Source: Aquificaceae bacterium (GTDB taxonomy: Bacteria > Aquificota > Aquificia > Aquificales > Aquificaceae). Taken from it: a stretch of DNA of 51,713 bases. Both the position numbers and the translations under genes were made by a program. Positions 17,094-25,621 of the stretch are shown here, one piece after another (within the stretch, counting starts at the first letter, position 1; each line of letters opens with the position of its first letter). The notes below the pieces were generated by a model. It searched no databases. It had not been told where the DNA came from and saw only the letters and a list, made by a program, of their open reading frames with translations. The stretch is from positions 1 to 51,713 of the forward strand of contig JAOAIS010000049.1 of assembly GCA_026414575.1 (NCBI GenBank). Reading direction: 5' to 3'.

Positions 17094-17784
17094 AGTATAC
17101 AAACCTTCCACAGGAAGGGCAAACAACCACATCGCCCCCGACCAGCCTTGAATAGAGAGCGGACGGAAGCTTTGTGCCACAGCTTGTACAGGCGCCGAGT
17201 GAGTCCACGGGAAGTATAAGGGGGAGGCCATGCTTTCTCTTTAGGTTTTCGTATTCCTGAAGTATCTTATCCTCTGTGACATCCATCAAATTCTTTAGGT
17301 CTTCTTCAAGCTCTTCAAGCCTGTTTTTCAGCCTTGACTGGGAATACCTTATGTCCGCCAGCTCTTCTTGAATTTCTTCCATCTGTTTAGCCAACTTTTT
17401 GTCCTCCTTTTCTCCTTCAAGCCTTTTTAACTCCTCTTCTAAGCTCCTCAAACTGCTGGCAAGCTTTATAGCGCAGTCCTCGTGCTTTGCCTTCTCTCTC
17501 AGGAGAGCCTTGTATTCCTCCGCCCTTTTGACAAGGCTTAGCCTCTCTTCCGCAACCTTAGCCTTCCTGCCACATTCCTCTATGAGCTCTTTATGACTTT
17601 GAATGTCCCTTTTAACTTCTTCTGCTCTTTTTACAGCAACTTCCCTTCGCTTTTTCAACTCTTCCAGCTTCATCATTAGCCCTTCTGCCTGCAACTGGAG
17701 TTTTTCGAGGGATGCTCTGGTCCTTAGGATCTCCAATTCGGTCCTTTGGAGTTTTAGCATTGTCCTTAGTATGTCCGATTTCAC
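17074..17784 (-). CDS. Coiled-coil protein with C-terminal zinc ribbon (zf-RING_7 type)
   Basis: A protein of about 236 residues. A long Glu/Lys-rich coiled coil covers roughly 160 residues, followed by a C4 zinc ribbon with two CxxC pairs, ACTSCGTKLP and VVCPSCGRF, as in the zf-RING_7 (PF02591) family of unknown function. The ORF track starts at 17805, but the likely start is the GTG at 17784 (VKSDILRTM) or the ATG at 17760 (MLKLQRTEL). An AT-rich -10-like sequence lies just before the GTG, and no Shine-Dalgarno is seen. It is the first gene of a seven-gene minus-strand run ending at rpmI. Proposed roles in nucleic-acid binding are unproven. Confidence 0.8.
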   Translation of the reverse strand: MKSDILRTMLKLQRTELEILRTRASLEKLQLQAEGLMMKLEELKKRREVAVKRAEEVKRDIQSHKELIEECGRKAKVAEERLSLVKRAEEYKALLREKAKHEDCAIKLASSLRSLEEELKRLEGEKEDKKLAKQMEEIQEELADIRYSQSRLKNRLEELEEDLKNLMDVTEDKILQEYENLKRKHGLPLILPVDSLGACTSCGTKLPSALYSRLVGGDVVVCPSCGRFVYYEEPLS

Positions 17785-17790
17785 AAGGAA

Positions 17791-17796
17791 TATAAT
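17791..17796. promoter_or_regulatory. Shared -10 element between mtaD and the zinc-ribbon gene
   Basis: TATAATATAA at 17791-17800 places TATAAT only 7 bases before the mtaD ATG at 17804, so mtaD would be leaderless. Read on the other strand, the same block gives TTATATTATA close upstream of the GTG at 17784. One near-palindromic box may serve both directions. No consensus -35 is seen. Confidence 0.5.
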
Positions 17797-17803
17797 ATAA
17801 GCC

Positions 17804-19099
17804 ATGCTTGATCTTTTGATAAAATCCGCCCTTTTGCCCGAAAAGGGTTATCCCGTGGATGTGGGCATTAGCAGGGGTATCATAGTGGATGTGTCTGAAC
17901 ACATCAAGGAAGAGGCAAAATACACCATAAGGGCAGAGGGCAAAGTGCTCTTCCCTTCCTTTGCCAACATGCATACCCATATATCCATGAGCCTTTTGAG
18001 GGGCCTTGGTGCAGACCTTCCACTGATGGACTGGCTCCAGAAGGTCATATGGGTGCTGGAAGGTGAGTTTATATCTCCAGAGTTTGTAAGGGATGGAGCT
18101 CTTATAGGCGTGGCGGAAGCCATAAGGTCTGGAACCACCCTCTTCATGGATATGTACTTTTTTGAAGAGGCGGTGGCGGAGGTGGCAGAGAGGGCAGGCA
18201 TTAGGGCTGGTCTTGGTTTTGGCATACTTGACTTTCCCACAAGGGTGGCAAAGTCGCCGAAGGAATACCTGCAAAGGGCAAGAGGCTTCATAAAAGCTTT
18301 TAAAAACCACGAGCTTCTCTTTCCCGTAGTATGTCCCCATGCGGTCTATACATGCTCGCCAGACACCTTCAGAAGGTCCTTCGAGCTTGCCTCTGAAGAA
18401 GATGTATACCTTCACACCCACACAGCGGAAACCCAGTCGGAGATAGAAGCCTGCCTTGAAAAATTTCAAAAAAGGCCTGTAGAGCATCTTCATGCTATGG
18501 GAGTACTTAGCCAAAAAACCCTTATGGCCCATGTGGTTTGGACCACGGAGGAAGAGAGAGAGCTTATTAGGGAAAGCGGTGCCAAGGTTCTACATTGCCC
18601 CGAGAGCAACCTAAAGCTAGCATCGGGCATAGCACCAGTGAGCGATTACTTAAAAAGAGGCATACATGTATGCCTTGGCACCGATGGTCCAGCATCCAAC
18701 GATAACCTGGACATGTTGGAAGAGATGAGCCTTATGACAAAGCTACAAAAGGGCACAAACCTTGATGCCAGCGCTATGGATGCGAGGACAGCCCTCAGGA
18801 TTGCTACCGAGGAGGGCTTTAGGGCGGTAGGCATAAAGGCAGGCAGGATTGAGGTAGGCTACGAGGCAGACCTTATACTCCTTGATGTTCAAAAGCCACA
18901 CCTCCAACCCCTCTACGAACCCATTTCACAGCTTGTTTACTCTGCCAAGTCCTCTGACATAGACACGGTCATCTGCAAAGGCAAGGTTCTCATGGAAAAG
19001 GGGGAGTTAAAGACCTTAGACCAGGAAGAGGTGTTATCTGTTGCCAAAAGGTGGAAAGAGAGAATAAGGGATTTTCTGAAGAGTAAAATTTTTACATGA
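17804..19099 (+). CDS. mtaD: 5-methylthioadenosine/S-adenosylhomocysteine deaminase family amidohydrolase
   Basis: A 431-residue zinc amidohydrolase. MtaD-type enzymes deaminate MTA and SAH to the inosine forms in methionine recycling. Metal ligands appear as HTH (57-59) in NMHTHISMS, the second histidine region YLHTHTAETQSE, and the catalytic CLGTDGPASNDNLDM. This last segment is characteristic of MTA/SAH deaminase as against guanine deaminase or TrzN/AtzA-type chlorohydrolases, though substrate range cannot be fixed. Transcription appears leaderless. The TGA stop (19097-19099) directly abuts the tRNA-Pro gene. Confidence 0.85.
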   Translation: MLDLLIKSALLPEKGYPVDVGISRGIIVDVSEHIKEEAKYTIRAEGKVLFPSFANMHTHISMSLLRGLGADLPLMDWLQKVIWVLEGEFISPEFVRDGALIGVAEAIRSGTTLFMDMYFFEEAVAEVAERAGIRAGLGFGILDFPTRVAKSPKEYLQRARGFIKAFKNHELLFPVVCPHAVYTCSPDTFRRSFELASEEDVYLHTHTAETQSEIEACLEKFQKRPVEHLHAMGVLSQKTLMAHVVWTTEEERELIRESGAKVLHCPESNLKLASGIAPVSDYLKRGIHVCLGTDGPASNDNLDMLEEMSLMTKLQKGTNLDASAMDARTALRIATEEGFRAVGIKAGRIEVGYEADLILLDVQKPHLQPLYEPISQLVYSAKSSDIDTVICKGKVLMEKGELKTLDQEEVLSVAKRWKERIRDFLKSKIFT

Positions 19100-19172
19100 C
19101 GGGGTGTGGCTCAGGTGGCAGAGCGCCTGCTTCGGGAGCAGGAGGTCAGGGGTTCAAGTCCCCTCACCCCGA
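19100..19172 (+). tRNA. tRNA-Pro (anticodon CGG)
   Basis: The 73-base gene folds as a full cloverleaf. The acceptor stem is CGGGGTG/CACCCCG with discriminator A. The anticodon stem is CCTGC/GCAGG with loop TTCGGGA, giving anticodon CGG (19133-19135), which reads CCG. The T arm AGGGG-TTCAAGT-CCCCT is intact. The 5' C is typical of bacterial tRNA-Pro. CCA is not encoded. There are zero bases between the mtaD stop codon and the tRNA, so it is probably released from an mtaD-tRNA transcript by 5' processing. Confidence 0.97.
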
Positions 19173-19182
19173 GTATTGAAAA

Positions 19183-20256
19183 TTAACCCATCATTTTGCA
19201 AAGCTTCCTTATGGCTTCAAGCTTTTCCCTCTCCCCCACCTTAGCCCTTTCTATGGCTTTTTTCAGAGATTCTATGGTTGTATCGTAGGTTTTCCTGTCT
19301 ACTGGATAGGGGTAGCCGTCCTTTCCTCCGTGGGCAAAGGAATATCTGGCTGGGTCTTTAAAAGAGGGCTTAGAGCCGTAAAGGAGCTCACTAAGAAGGG
19401 ATAAGGCCCTTATCGTCCTTGGACCAACTCCCCTAATCCTTAACACATCTTCAAAAGAAGCTATATCCCTTTCTTCCATTTTACTTACATAATTTCTGAG
19501 TCTTTTCAGGTCCACATCCTCCTCCCTTATAGGATGCCTACGTGGCATGCTAAGGGTCTCTACCCTCTTGAGCTCTTCGAGCAAGGCCTTTCTGTCCTTA
19601 AGCATATCTTTTATGGCAGCCCTTACAGGCTCTGACTCTTTTGCCACCATGTTGAGGTCTATCCTCTCATGAACCTTCTCTGAGGATATACCGCTGTGGG
19701 GCTCTTCAACAAAGCTCTTGACTTGTAGGCTTAGCCAGTGGTATCTTCTTGCGTACCCTTCCTTCTGATTCATGCCCTGTTGGATGACGCACCACTTACC
19801 ATCTTCTGTAAAAAGCAAGGTGTGGTGGTAGAGTTGGTATCCATCCTGAAGCAAAACATTGTCCACCTTAGCAACCAGTCTGCTAACATCCTTTAGCCTA
19901 TCACCATTCAAGCCAACCCTTTGAGAAATGGTGTCTATCTCCAAAGGAGTATTGAGGGCAGTCTTCCCTTTACCCCCAACCATGTATATTCCTATCTCGT
20001 AGCCCACGTCCTTGAGAGCTTCCTTTAGGGCACCACACAAGGTAGTAGTAAGGCCACTCGAGTGCCAGTCAAAACCCAGAAGGCATCCCAAAGATTGGAA
20101 CCAAAAGGGGTCAGAAAGCCTTTTTAACAGAGTCTCCCTTCCATGCTCCAAGACCATAACTTCCAGAATGCTCTTTGAAAGCTCTACCATACGCCTAAAG
20201 AGCCATGGTGGTGCACTACCATAATGAAGTGGTAAGTTGGCTATACCCGTCCTCAT
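19183..20256 (-). CDS. DUF763 domain protein
   Basis: A 357-residue member of the DUF763 family, found mainly in thermophilic archaea and bacteria and of unknown biochemistry. I start at the ATG at 20256 because the protein then opens MRTGIANLPLHYG, the family's conserved N-terminus; the track's 21 extra residues do not fit. Conserved blocks include FWFQSLGCLLGFDWHSSGLTT and GGKGKTALNTP. A helix-hairpin-helix-like stretch, RIRGVGPRTIRALSL, hints at DNA contact. Its 3' end lies 10 bases from the tRNA-Pro gene on the other strand. A TATATTATAT box immediately before the ATG suggests a leaderless mRNA. Confidence 0.88.
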   Translation of the reverse strand: MRTGIANLPLHYGSAPPWLFRRMVELSKSILEVMVLEHGRETLLKRLSDPFWFQSLGCLLGFDWHSSGLTTTLCGALKEALKDVGYEIGIYMVGGKGKTALNTPLEIDTISQRVGLNGDRLKDVSRLVAKVDNVLLQDGYQLYHHTLLFTEDGKWCVIQQGMNQKEGYARRYHWLSLQVKSFVEEPHSGISSEKVHERIDLNMVAKESEPVRAAIKDMLKDRKALLEELKRVETLSMPRRHPIREEDVDLKRLRNYVSKMEERDIASFEDVLRIRGVGPRTIRALSLLSELLYGSKPSFKDPARYSFAHGGKDGYPYPVDRKTYDTTIESLKKAIERAKVGEREKLEAIRKLCKMMG

Positions 20257-20262
20257 GGGAAT

Positions 20263-20270
20263 ATAATATA
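20263..20270 (-). promoter_or_regulatory. -10 region of the DUF763 gene
   Basis: On the minus strand TATATTAT ends about 6 bases before the ATG, leaving no room for a leader or ribosome-binding site. This is the same arrangement as at mtaD, pdxJ and prfB. Confidence 0.45.
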
Positions 20271-20374
20271 CTGAAGAGGGCAAAGGAGGTCTTAAATGGG
20301 AAAAGGGAGGCTTTGTCAAAAAACCAGGAGCTTTGAATTCTTGTTAAAGGACAAAAATAAATAGGAGGTAAGTC

Positions 20375-21343
20375 ATGAGAGGAATTGCAGTCCTTGGTCT
20401 TTTGGGCGTAGCCCTTGCCCAGCCGGCTATTGACCCACCCTTTGCGGACAGGCTTTTTCCTTATGTAAAGTACGGGGAGGTTTGGACAGGTACTCCTGCC
20501 GTTGTCAAAGACGCAACCCTTCCTAATGCCCTCGTGGTCTACGGACTAAAGGAAGACCAAGAAATAGTGGCACTTGCTGGTAGAATAGCCTATTACTTGG
20601 GGCAGTGGACAGAAGACATAGGCTTTACCGCAGAGGATGTAAGGCAGTCAAGGATGCCAGAGCTTCTGGTGAGCGACCAAAGAATAAAAGGCATGGACTA
20701 TCAAAACCTCATAGTGGTTGGGACCAACAACGATGTAGTAAGGGATTTAGGGCTAAGCTTTGATAAGCCTACTGTCAAACTTGTGCAGAAGGACGGGAAA
20801 AATATACTGATTGTAGGGGGCGCAAACAAGGAGCAGATAATCCAGGCGGGCAGATATCTTTCCGATGTTAGGCTCAACTTCAAGGCAGGAGCCTACAAAA
20901 CCTTCTTTTCCTTTGTAGCCTTAAGGGGACACTTAGAAAAGGGTGAATTTGATACCGCCCTCAGGCTTGTTAGAAGTCCAGTGGGTCTTTCCGCCTGCGG
21001 TAAAAACATGGCCCTTGCAGGTCCTATGGTAGCCCAGTGGGGTGAGGAGCTAAGAGCCGTCGTAAGACACAGAAATAACATACTCTACAACGAGCTTCCA
21101 AAAGCCATAGAGGCAAAGGACAAGGAAAAGGCTATAAACCTCTGGAAGGAGGCCATGTTTACCTGTTATCAATGTCATCAGGGCATAAATGTGCCTCAGG
21201 TTAGAAGGTTCAAGCCAACGGAAAGCATACACATGAAGCACCAACAGATAGCGGAAGGCTTCGGCCTTGTGAAGGTGTTGGGCGCAGAAAAGTCCTGCGT
21301 AGCCTGCCATGCAGGACCCACCAGCATGAGGGGCTATAAGTAG
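20375..21343 (+). CDS. Exported di-heme c-type cytochrome with an unusual N-terminal domain
   Basis: A 322-residue protein with a cleavable Sec signal (MRGIAVLGLLGVALAQ). Two heme c sites, CYQCH (264-268) and CVACH (308-312), lie in the last 60 residues. Residues 175-270 are helical, and the heme site at the end of a helix resembles a cytochrome c'-like bundle. Residues 45-170 form an alternating beta/alpha segment (VVYGLKEDQEIVALAGRIAYY, NLIVVGTNND, ILIVGGAN) that resembles the S-layer-associated domains which display such IVGG motifs. I do not recognise this combination. AGGAGGT precedes the ATG. A DUF1461 membrane gene follows by 7 bases and may anchor or serve it. Confidence 0.8.
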   Translation: MRGIAVLGLLGVALAQPAIDPPFADRLFPYVKYGEVWTGTPAVVKDATLPNALVVYGLKEDQEIVALAGRIAYYLGQWTEDIGFTAEDVRQSRMPELLVSDQRIKGMDYQNLIVVGTNNDVVRDLGLSFDKPTVKLVQKDGKNILIVGGANKEQIIQAGRYLSDVRLNFKAGAYKTFFSFVALRGHLEKGEFDTALRLVRSPVGLSACGKNMALAGPMVAQWGEELRAVVRHRNNILYNELPKAIEAKDKEKAINLWKEAMFTCYQCHQGINVPQVRRFKPTESIHMKHQQIAEGFGLVKVLGAEKSCVACHAGPTSMRGYK

Positions 21344-21350
21344 TCTATCT

Positions 21351-21986
21351 ATGTCCTACAGAAGGAGGGCTCTGAGTCTTTTGCTTGTGGCCCTCTTCCC
21401 ATTTCTAATAGCACTTCTTGGTGTGCGCCTTGCCTTTACAGAAAACTTCGTGGAGTTTCTGTATGGCAGGGTAGAGCTTCCTCCGGACTCCATGCCCTAC
21501 GAGCTAAGGCTCAGTATAGCCAAGATGGGCCTAAGGTCCGTAACTTCCAACAGGGGTATGGAAGAGTTTAAAAACTCTGGTCTTTTTAATCAGAAGGAGA
21601 TAAGGCATATGGAGGATGTAAAGGGGCTTTTGGACTCTCTTTTTACTCTACTCTATGTGGGAGCTCCCCTTTGGCTTATGGGGCTTTTGAACCTCAAAAA
21701 CAAAAAAGAAATTGGCAAGGCGCTTTTCTTCGGAAGTCTCTTGCTGGAGCTTTTTGTTCTCTTGGTGGTATTTGTATCCCTTATAAGCTACCAATGGCTC
21801 TTTGAAGCCTTCCATAACCTCTTTTTTGACCCATATTCTTGGAGGTTCAGGAACGAAGACATGCTCCTTCGTGTCTATCCGATGGACTTTTGGTACAAGG
21901 CAACCCTCTATACCGCTTTGGGCATCTTTACCTTTAACCTTCTTCTCCAATCTTTTGGTCTTCTCCTCTGGAGGAAAAATTCCTGA
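21351..21986 (+). CDS. DUF1461 integral membrane protein
   Basis: A 211-residue protein with about four membrane helices (near residues 10-28, 100-118, 125-150 and 182-205). The periplasmic loop carries the pattern of the DUF1461/TIGR01906 family, ELPPDSMPYELRLSIA and a downstream HMEDVK. Its function is unknown. It lies 7 bases after the di-heme cytochrome gene and is probably co-transcribed with it. The 3' end overlaps the convergent GGDEF-EAL gene by 53 bases, an unusually long antisense overlap. Confidence 0.82.
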   Translation: MSYRRRALSLLLVALFPFLIALLGVRLAFTENFVEFLYGRVELPPDSMPYELRLSIAKMGLRSVTSNRGMEEFKNSGLFNQKEIRHMEDVKGLLDSLFTLLYVGAPLWLMGLLNLKNKKEIGKALFFGSLLLELFVLLVVFVSLISYQWLFEAFHNLFFDPYSWRFRNEDMLLRVYPMDFWYKATLYTALGIFTFNLLLQSFGLLLWRKNS

Positions 21987-24885
21987 GCTTTTCCTCTGCA
22001 GGTCCGGGAGTGCCCAAATAATAACCCTGCGCCATGTCCACCCCAAGCTCAAGAAGTATCTCAACCGTATCCTTGTCCTCCACATACTCCGCAATAGTCC
22101 TCACGCCCAAACCTTTGGCCACATCTACCATGCTTTTGACAAAGGTCTTATCCGCTTTTGACCTTCTCATGCTCTTAATAAACTCGCCATCAATCTTAAG
22201 AAAATCCGCAGGAAGGTACTTTAGGTATAGAAAAGAAGCATAACCAGAGCCAAAGTCGTCTATGGCAAACTTAAAGCCTACTTCCTTTATTTCTCTCATG
22301 AAATTCCCTACCTTAAAAATATCCTGTATGGCTTCCCTCTCTGTGATCTCAAAGACGAGCCTCTCTGGCTTTATTTGGTAAGCTTCCATAAGGCTTACGA
22401 TTTCCTTCGCAAAGTCCTGCGTAAGGTCCTGCGGAGAAAGGTTTATAAAAAAGATGCAGTTTGTGCATCTTTTGAAGGAGGATACTCCCTGAAAGAGCCT
22501 TTCCACCATGACAAGGTCCAGCTTTCGCATAAGCCCCATACGCTCCGCAACCTTTATAAAGCTTCCTGCGGGTACAAGCTCACCCTTTACCACAAGCCTC
22601 ATTAGGGCCTCAAAACCTTCTATCTTCCAAGTTTCTAAGTTGACTATATCCTGCAGGAACACTTCTATAGAACCCTTTTCCAAGCTTTCCAGCGTGTCCT
22701 TTTCTACTCTCATAAACATCCTGTATAATTCCTTTGTAGATTCGTCCACCGCCCTTATTTCACCCTTACGCTCCCTCTTTATTACATGCATTAGGGCTTC
22801 ACCCATAGAAATCATCTCCTCCTTGTTCTTGGCATCCAGTGGGTAGCATACTATGCTGGCGCTTATGCTTGGGCGAATCTCCAAGTCACCCAGAAAGAGT
22901 GGATTACCAACTATCTCCTGCTTTAGTCTTTCTGCCACATCCTTCACAGCACCCTTGTTGGATTTTGGCAGTATAATACCAAACTCGTCTCCACCAAGCC
23001 TTCCGGCCATATCAAGGCGTCTTATGTTTTTTCTTACAATATCCGCTACATGCCTGAGTAGAAAGTCCCCCACATTGTATCCATAAGTGTCGTTTATCAC
23101 CTTGAGATTGTCTACATCCATAAAGATGAGACATAGCGAAGCTCCAAATCTGTCTGACCTCTCTATCTCTTCCTCAAGGAGCTTTTCAAAGCTCTTTCTG
23201 TTGTAAAGCATGGTAAGGGGGTCGTGCTCGGTAAGAAGCTTGATGTTTGCCTGTGTCTTTTCTAAGTCCTCTATCACCTTCATGAGTTTTACAACATGGA
23301 AGAGTTGGTTGCCCACGGTTTTCAGAAACAGAAGCTCCTCCTCACTAAAAGCCCCCGATTTTCTTAAGCTCACTACACCCGATTGATAGGAACTGCTCTC
23401 AAACTTACAATAGATGTAGTTATTGTCCGACCCGTAGGCATGAGCACTTTCCATAACCTTCTCTATCAGCTGGTGGGTCTCCAAATGGGAAAAGTTTTGC
23501 AAAAACCCAGTGGAAAAAACTACCCTGTCAGGAAGCTCTGCATTCTTGTTCCACATGTAAAAGACACCGCCGTCCGCCTTAAGCACATAATCAAGTCTTT
23601 CGAGCACCTGCTTGGAAAAGGTATCGATGTTGTTGTAAGCCTGAGTAGCATACTCGGAGGTCTCCAAAAGAAGGTATAGCCTCTGAAGCTCTTTGCTTTT
23701 CTCGTCTACAACCCTGTTAAAATTAAGCCAATTAAGGAGAAAGCCCAAAACCAACCTGCTCATATTGATTATGTGTAGCCTCACCAGAGGGCTTTCAAGA
23801 TTGCCGCCAATTTTTGCCACCAGCAGGTATCCATCATAAAGATGGTAGTAGAAATCCCTATCAAAGTACTGCCCGCCAAGACCCTTAACAAGCTTGACAA
23901 CTCCATTCATGTCAAAGGTTGGGGGGCTATCCCTTCTTTCGCCGTAAACATGCGCCACAAGCCTCTTGTCCTCAAGGCTGTAAAGGTAAATCTCTTTAAT
24001 CGTATATTCCAAAGCCCTGTCAAGGGACAGAATAAGCACAGCATCTGCCATCTCCGGTTTTGACCTAAGCAAGGTTCCGAGCATAGACCTTGTCGCATTC
24101 ATAATATGAACAGCCTCTTCCCTTACGCCCAAGTAAAGTATGGAAAACATGAGCAAGGCATAGGCAAACAGGCGTTCTGCGGATGCAAGCACTATGAGAA
24201 AGTCATAAAAATGTTTGTAGAGGGCAAGACTCAAAGAAGAAAGGGCAAGTAGTCCTATGGAGGCAGACATATACCAAGAACCTTCCTTCCCAAATATTTC
24301 CCTTCTTTTAATGTAAAAGGCAAGAAAAGCCATGAGAACAATGCTTACATAATCAAACATGTCTCTGTACCAAGGCTGTCCAAAACCCTCTACAAAGAGA
24401 GGTGGAAGCTCGTGGTGGAATAAGACCACATAGAAGGAGGAAAAGAGCGAAAGAAAAGTCAAAAGCCAGAAGGCAAAAGCAGGGGTAAACCTCCTGGAAA
24501 ACACCCTATCATGAAAAACAGAAATATAAAGGGCAAGCACCACAAGACTTCTTGAGAGGAGAAAAAGATAAGCCACCTTGTTTCTTGTGTTTTTTGTTAT
24601 GAAATCCGGAAAAAAGACAAAGGAGAGTATGTGAAAAAGGTCGGGAACCAGCGAAGGTATAAGAAAGACGCCTATAAGGTAAAACCTTTGACATACAATG
24701 CGTGGACCAAGCGCGAGTAGGGTAAGAACTATAAAGAAGAGAAAAGCAAAGGAAGTAATCCTTAGGGTGGCTATCCAGAAGGCAAAAGAGCTTCTATCAA
24801 GGACAAGCTGGTCCCTGTACAAAAAGGCAATAAAGGTAGCTAATGCACCCCCCAATAGTAAAAGGATGCTTATGTATTTATGCAT
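21934..24885 (-). CDS. Multipass membrane GGDEF-EAL cyclic di-GMP enzyme
   Basis: A 983-residue protein. About eight membrane helices fill the first ~260 residues, followed by a probable GAF-like region (roughly 410-540), a GGDEF domain and an EAL domain. The cyclase motif GGDEF (631-635) is intact, with I-site RRLD five residues before it. The phosphodiesterase domain shows EALMR (759), FEITER and DDFGSGYAS, with IAEYVE where IAEGVE is usual, so both activities are plausible and the net direction cannot be predicted. The track's TTG start is replaced by the ATG at 24885, which overlaps the upstream stop as TGATG. Confidence 0.92.
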   Translation of the reverse strand: MHKYISILLLLGGALATFIAFLYRDQLVLDRSSFAFWIATLRITSFAFLFFIVLTLLALGPRIVCQRFYLIGVFLIPSLVPDLFHILSFVFFPDFITKNTRNKVAYLFLLSRSLVVLALYISVFHDRVFSRRFTPAFAFWLLTFLSLFSSFYVVLFHHELPPLFVEGFGQPWYRDMFDYVSIVLMAFLAFYIKRREIFGKEGSWYMSASIGLLALSSLSLALYKHFYDFLIVLASAERLFAYALLMFSILYLGVREEAVHIMNATRSMLGTLLRSKPEMADAVLILSLDRALEYTIKEIYLYSLEDKRLVAHVYGERRDSPPTFDMNGVVKLVKGLGGQYFDRDFYYHLYDGYLLVAKIGGNLESPLVRLHIINMSRLVLGFLLNWLNFNRVVDEKSKELQRLYLLLETSEYATQAYNNIDTFSKQVLERLDYVLKADGGVFYMWNKNAELPDRVVFSTGFLQNFSHLETHQLIEKVMESAHAYGSDNNYIYCKFESSSYQSGVVSLRKSGAFSEEELLFLKTVGNQLFHVVKLMKVIEDLEKTQANIKLLTEHDPLTMLYNRKSFEKLLEEEIERSDRFGASLCLIFMDVDNLKVINDTYGYNVGDFLLRHVADIVRKNIRRLDMAGRLGGDEFGIILPKSNKGAVKDVAERLKQEIVGNPLFLGDLEIRPSISASIVCYPLDAKNKEEMISMGEALMHVIKRERKGEIRAVDESTKELYRMFMRVEKDTLESLEKGSIEVFLQDIVNLETWKIEGFEALMRLVVKGELVPAGSFIKVAERMGLMRKLDLVMVERLFQGVSSFKRCTNCIFFINLSPQDLTQDFAKEIVSLMEAYQIKPERLVFEITEREAIQDIFKVGNFMREIKEVGFKFAIDDFGSGYASFLYLKYLPADFLKIDGEFIKSMRRSKADKTFVKSMVDVAKGLGVRTIAEYVEDKDTVEILLELGVDMAQGYYLGTPGPAEEKLRNFSSRGEDQKIGEEG

Positions 24886-25577
24886 CAAACACTATTATAG
24901 TCAACGGAGGACCCACTTGGGACATTAGAGTTCAGAAGTTTTAGCAGAAATTTTGCTACCTCTTTTGGGGGTTTTAAAGTCTTTGGGTCCTCTTGGGGGT
25001 AGGCCCTTGCCCTCATCTGCGTCCTTGTGGCACCGGGGTTAAGGGCATATACTCTTATGCCCCTTTCTCTTAGCTCCTCCGCCAGCAAAAGGCTAAAGCC
25101 TTCCACACCAAACTTGGAAACCGCATAGGCTCCCCAATAGGGCGCAGGTCTTTTGCCTGCACCTGAGGAGAGATTTACGACAACAGAGCCCTTTTTCATG
25201 TGAGGGAGGCAATACTTAGTAACATAAAAGATGCCGTTTAAGTTTACCCTTATGACCTCTTCCCATACATCCTCTGGATACTCCTCAATGGATACCCTAT
25301 CCCCCAAAAGACCGGCGTTGTTCACAAGCAATTCTAAACCTCCCAGCTTTTGAAGACAGAAATCCACAAAGTTCTTCACGCTTTGCCTTTCCCCCACATT
25401 ACAAGCTTTTATGTAAAGACCACTCGGGCTTCCTAATTCTTCCTTTAGCCTTATCAAATCCTCCTCTTTTCTCGAGCAGGTGCATACACTCCATCCATCC
25501 CTCAGAAGCTCTTCCACGATGGCCCTGCCTATACCCCTGCTTCCTCCTGTTACTATGGCTCTTTTTTTCTTCAACAT
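24885..25577 (-). CDS. Short-chain dehydrogenase/reductase
   Basis: A 230-residue classical SDR. The cofactor motif TGGSRGIG is at 11-18, the structural NNAG segment is present, and the catalytic Tyr and Lys are in YAVSK with an upstream Ser in NLSSGAG. SRK after the second strand suggests NADP(H). It is similar to 3-oxoacyl-ACP reductases and pteridine-reductase-like SDRs, but the substrate cannot be inferred. It is translationally coupled (TGATG) to the GGDEF-EAL gene. Confidence 0.88.
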   Translation of the reverse strand: MLKKKRAIVTGGSRGIGRAIVEELLRDGWSVCTCSRKEEDLIRLKEELGSPSGLYIKACNVGERQSVKNFVDFCLQKLGGLELLVNNAGLLGDRVSIEEYPEDVWEEVIRVNLNGIFYVTKYCLPHMKKGSVVVNLSSGAGKRPAPYWGAYAVSKFGVEGFSLLLAEELRERGIRVYALNPGATRTQMRARAYPQEDPKTLKPPKEVAKFLLKLLNSNVPSGSSVDYNSV

Positions 25578-25593
25578 GCGTATATTTTAAGAA

Positions 25594-25599
25594 TATAAT
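25594..25599 (+). promoter_or_regulatory. -10 box for the disulfide oxidoreductase operon
   Basis: TATAAT lies 22 bases before the ATG at 25622, and AAGGAGGT follows between them. Unlike the leaderless promoters elsewhere in the window, this one leaves room for a normal short leader. The divergent SDR gene starts 17 bases to its left. Confidence 0.5.
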
Positions 25600-25621
25600 A
25601 AATTAATTAAGGAGGTCGAGC

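Noticed and set aside
17612-18532. 306-residue minus-strand ORF across mtaD and the zinc-ribbon gene
   Set aside because: It lies opposite or out of frame to two supported genes and has biased shadow composition.
18646-18834. Minus-strand ORF within mtaD
   Set aside because: Shadow of the conserved GTDGPASNDN region on the other strand.
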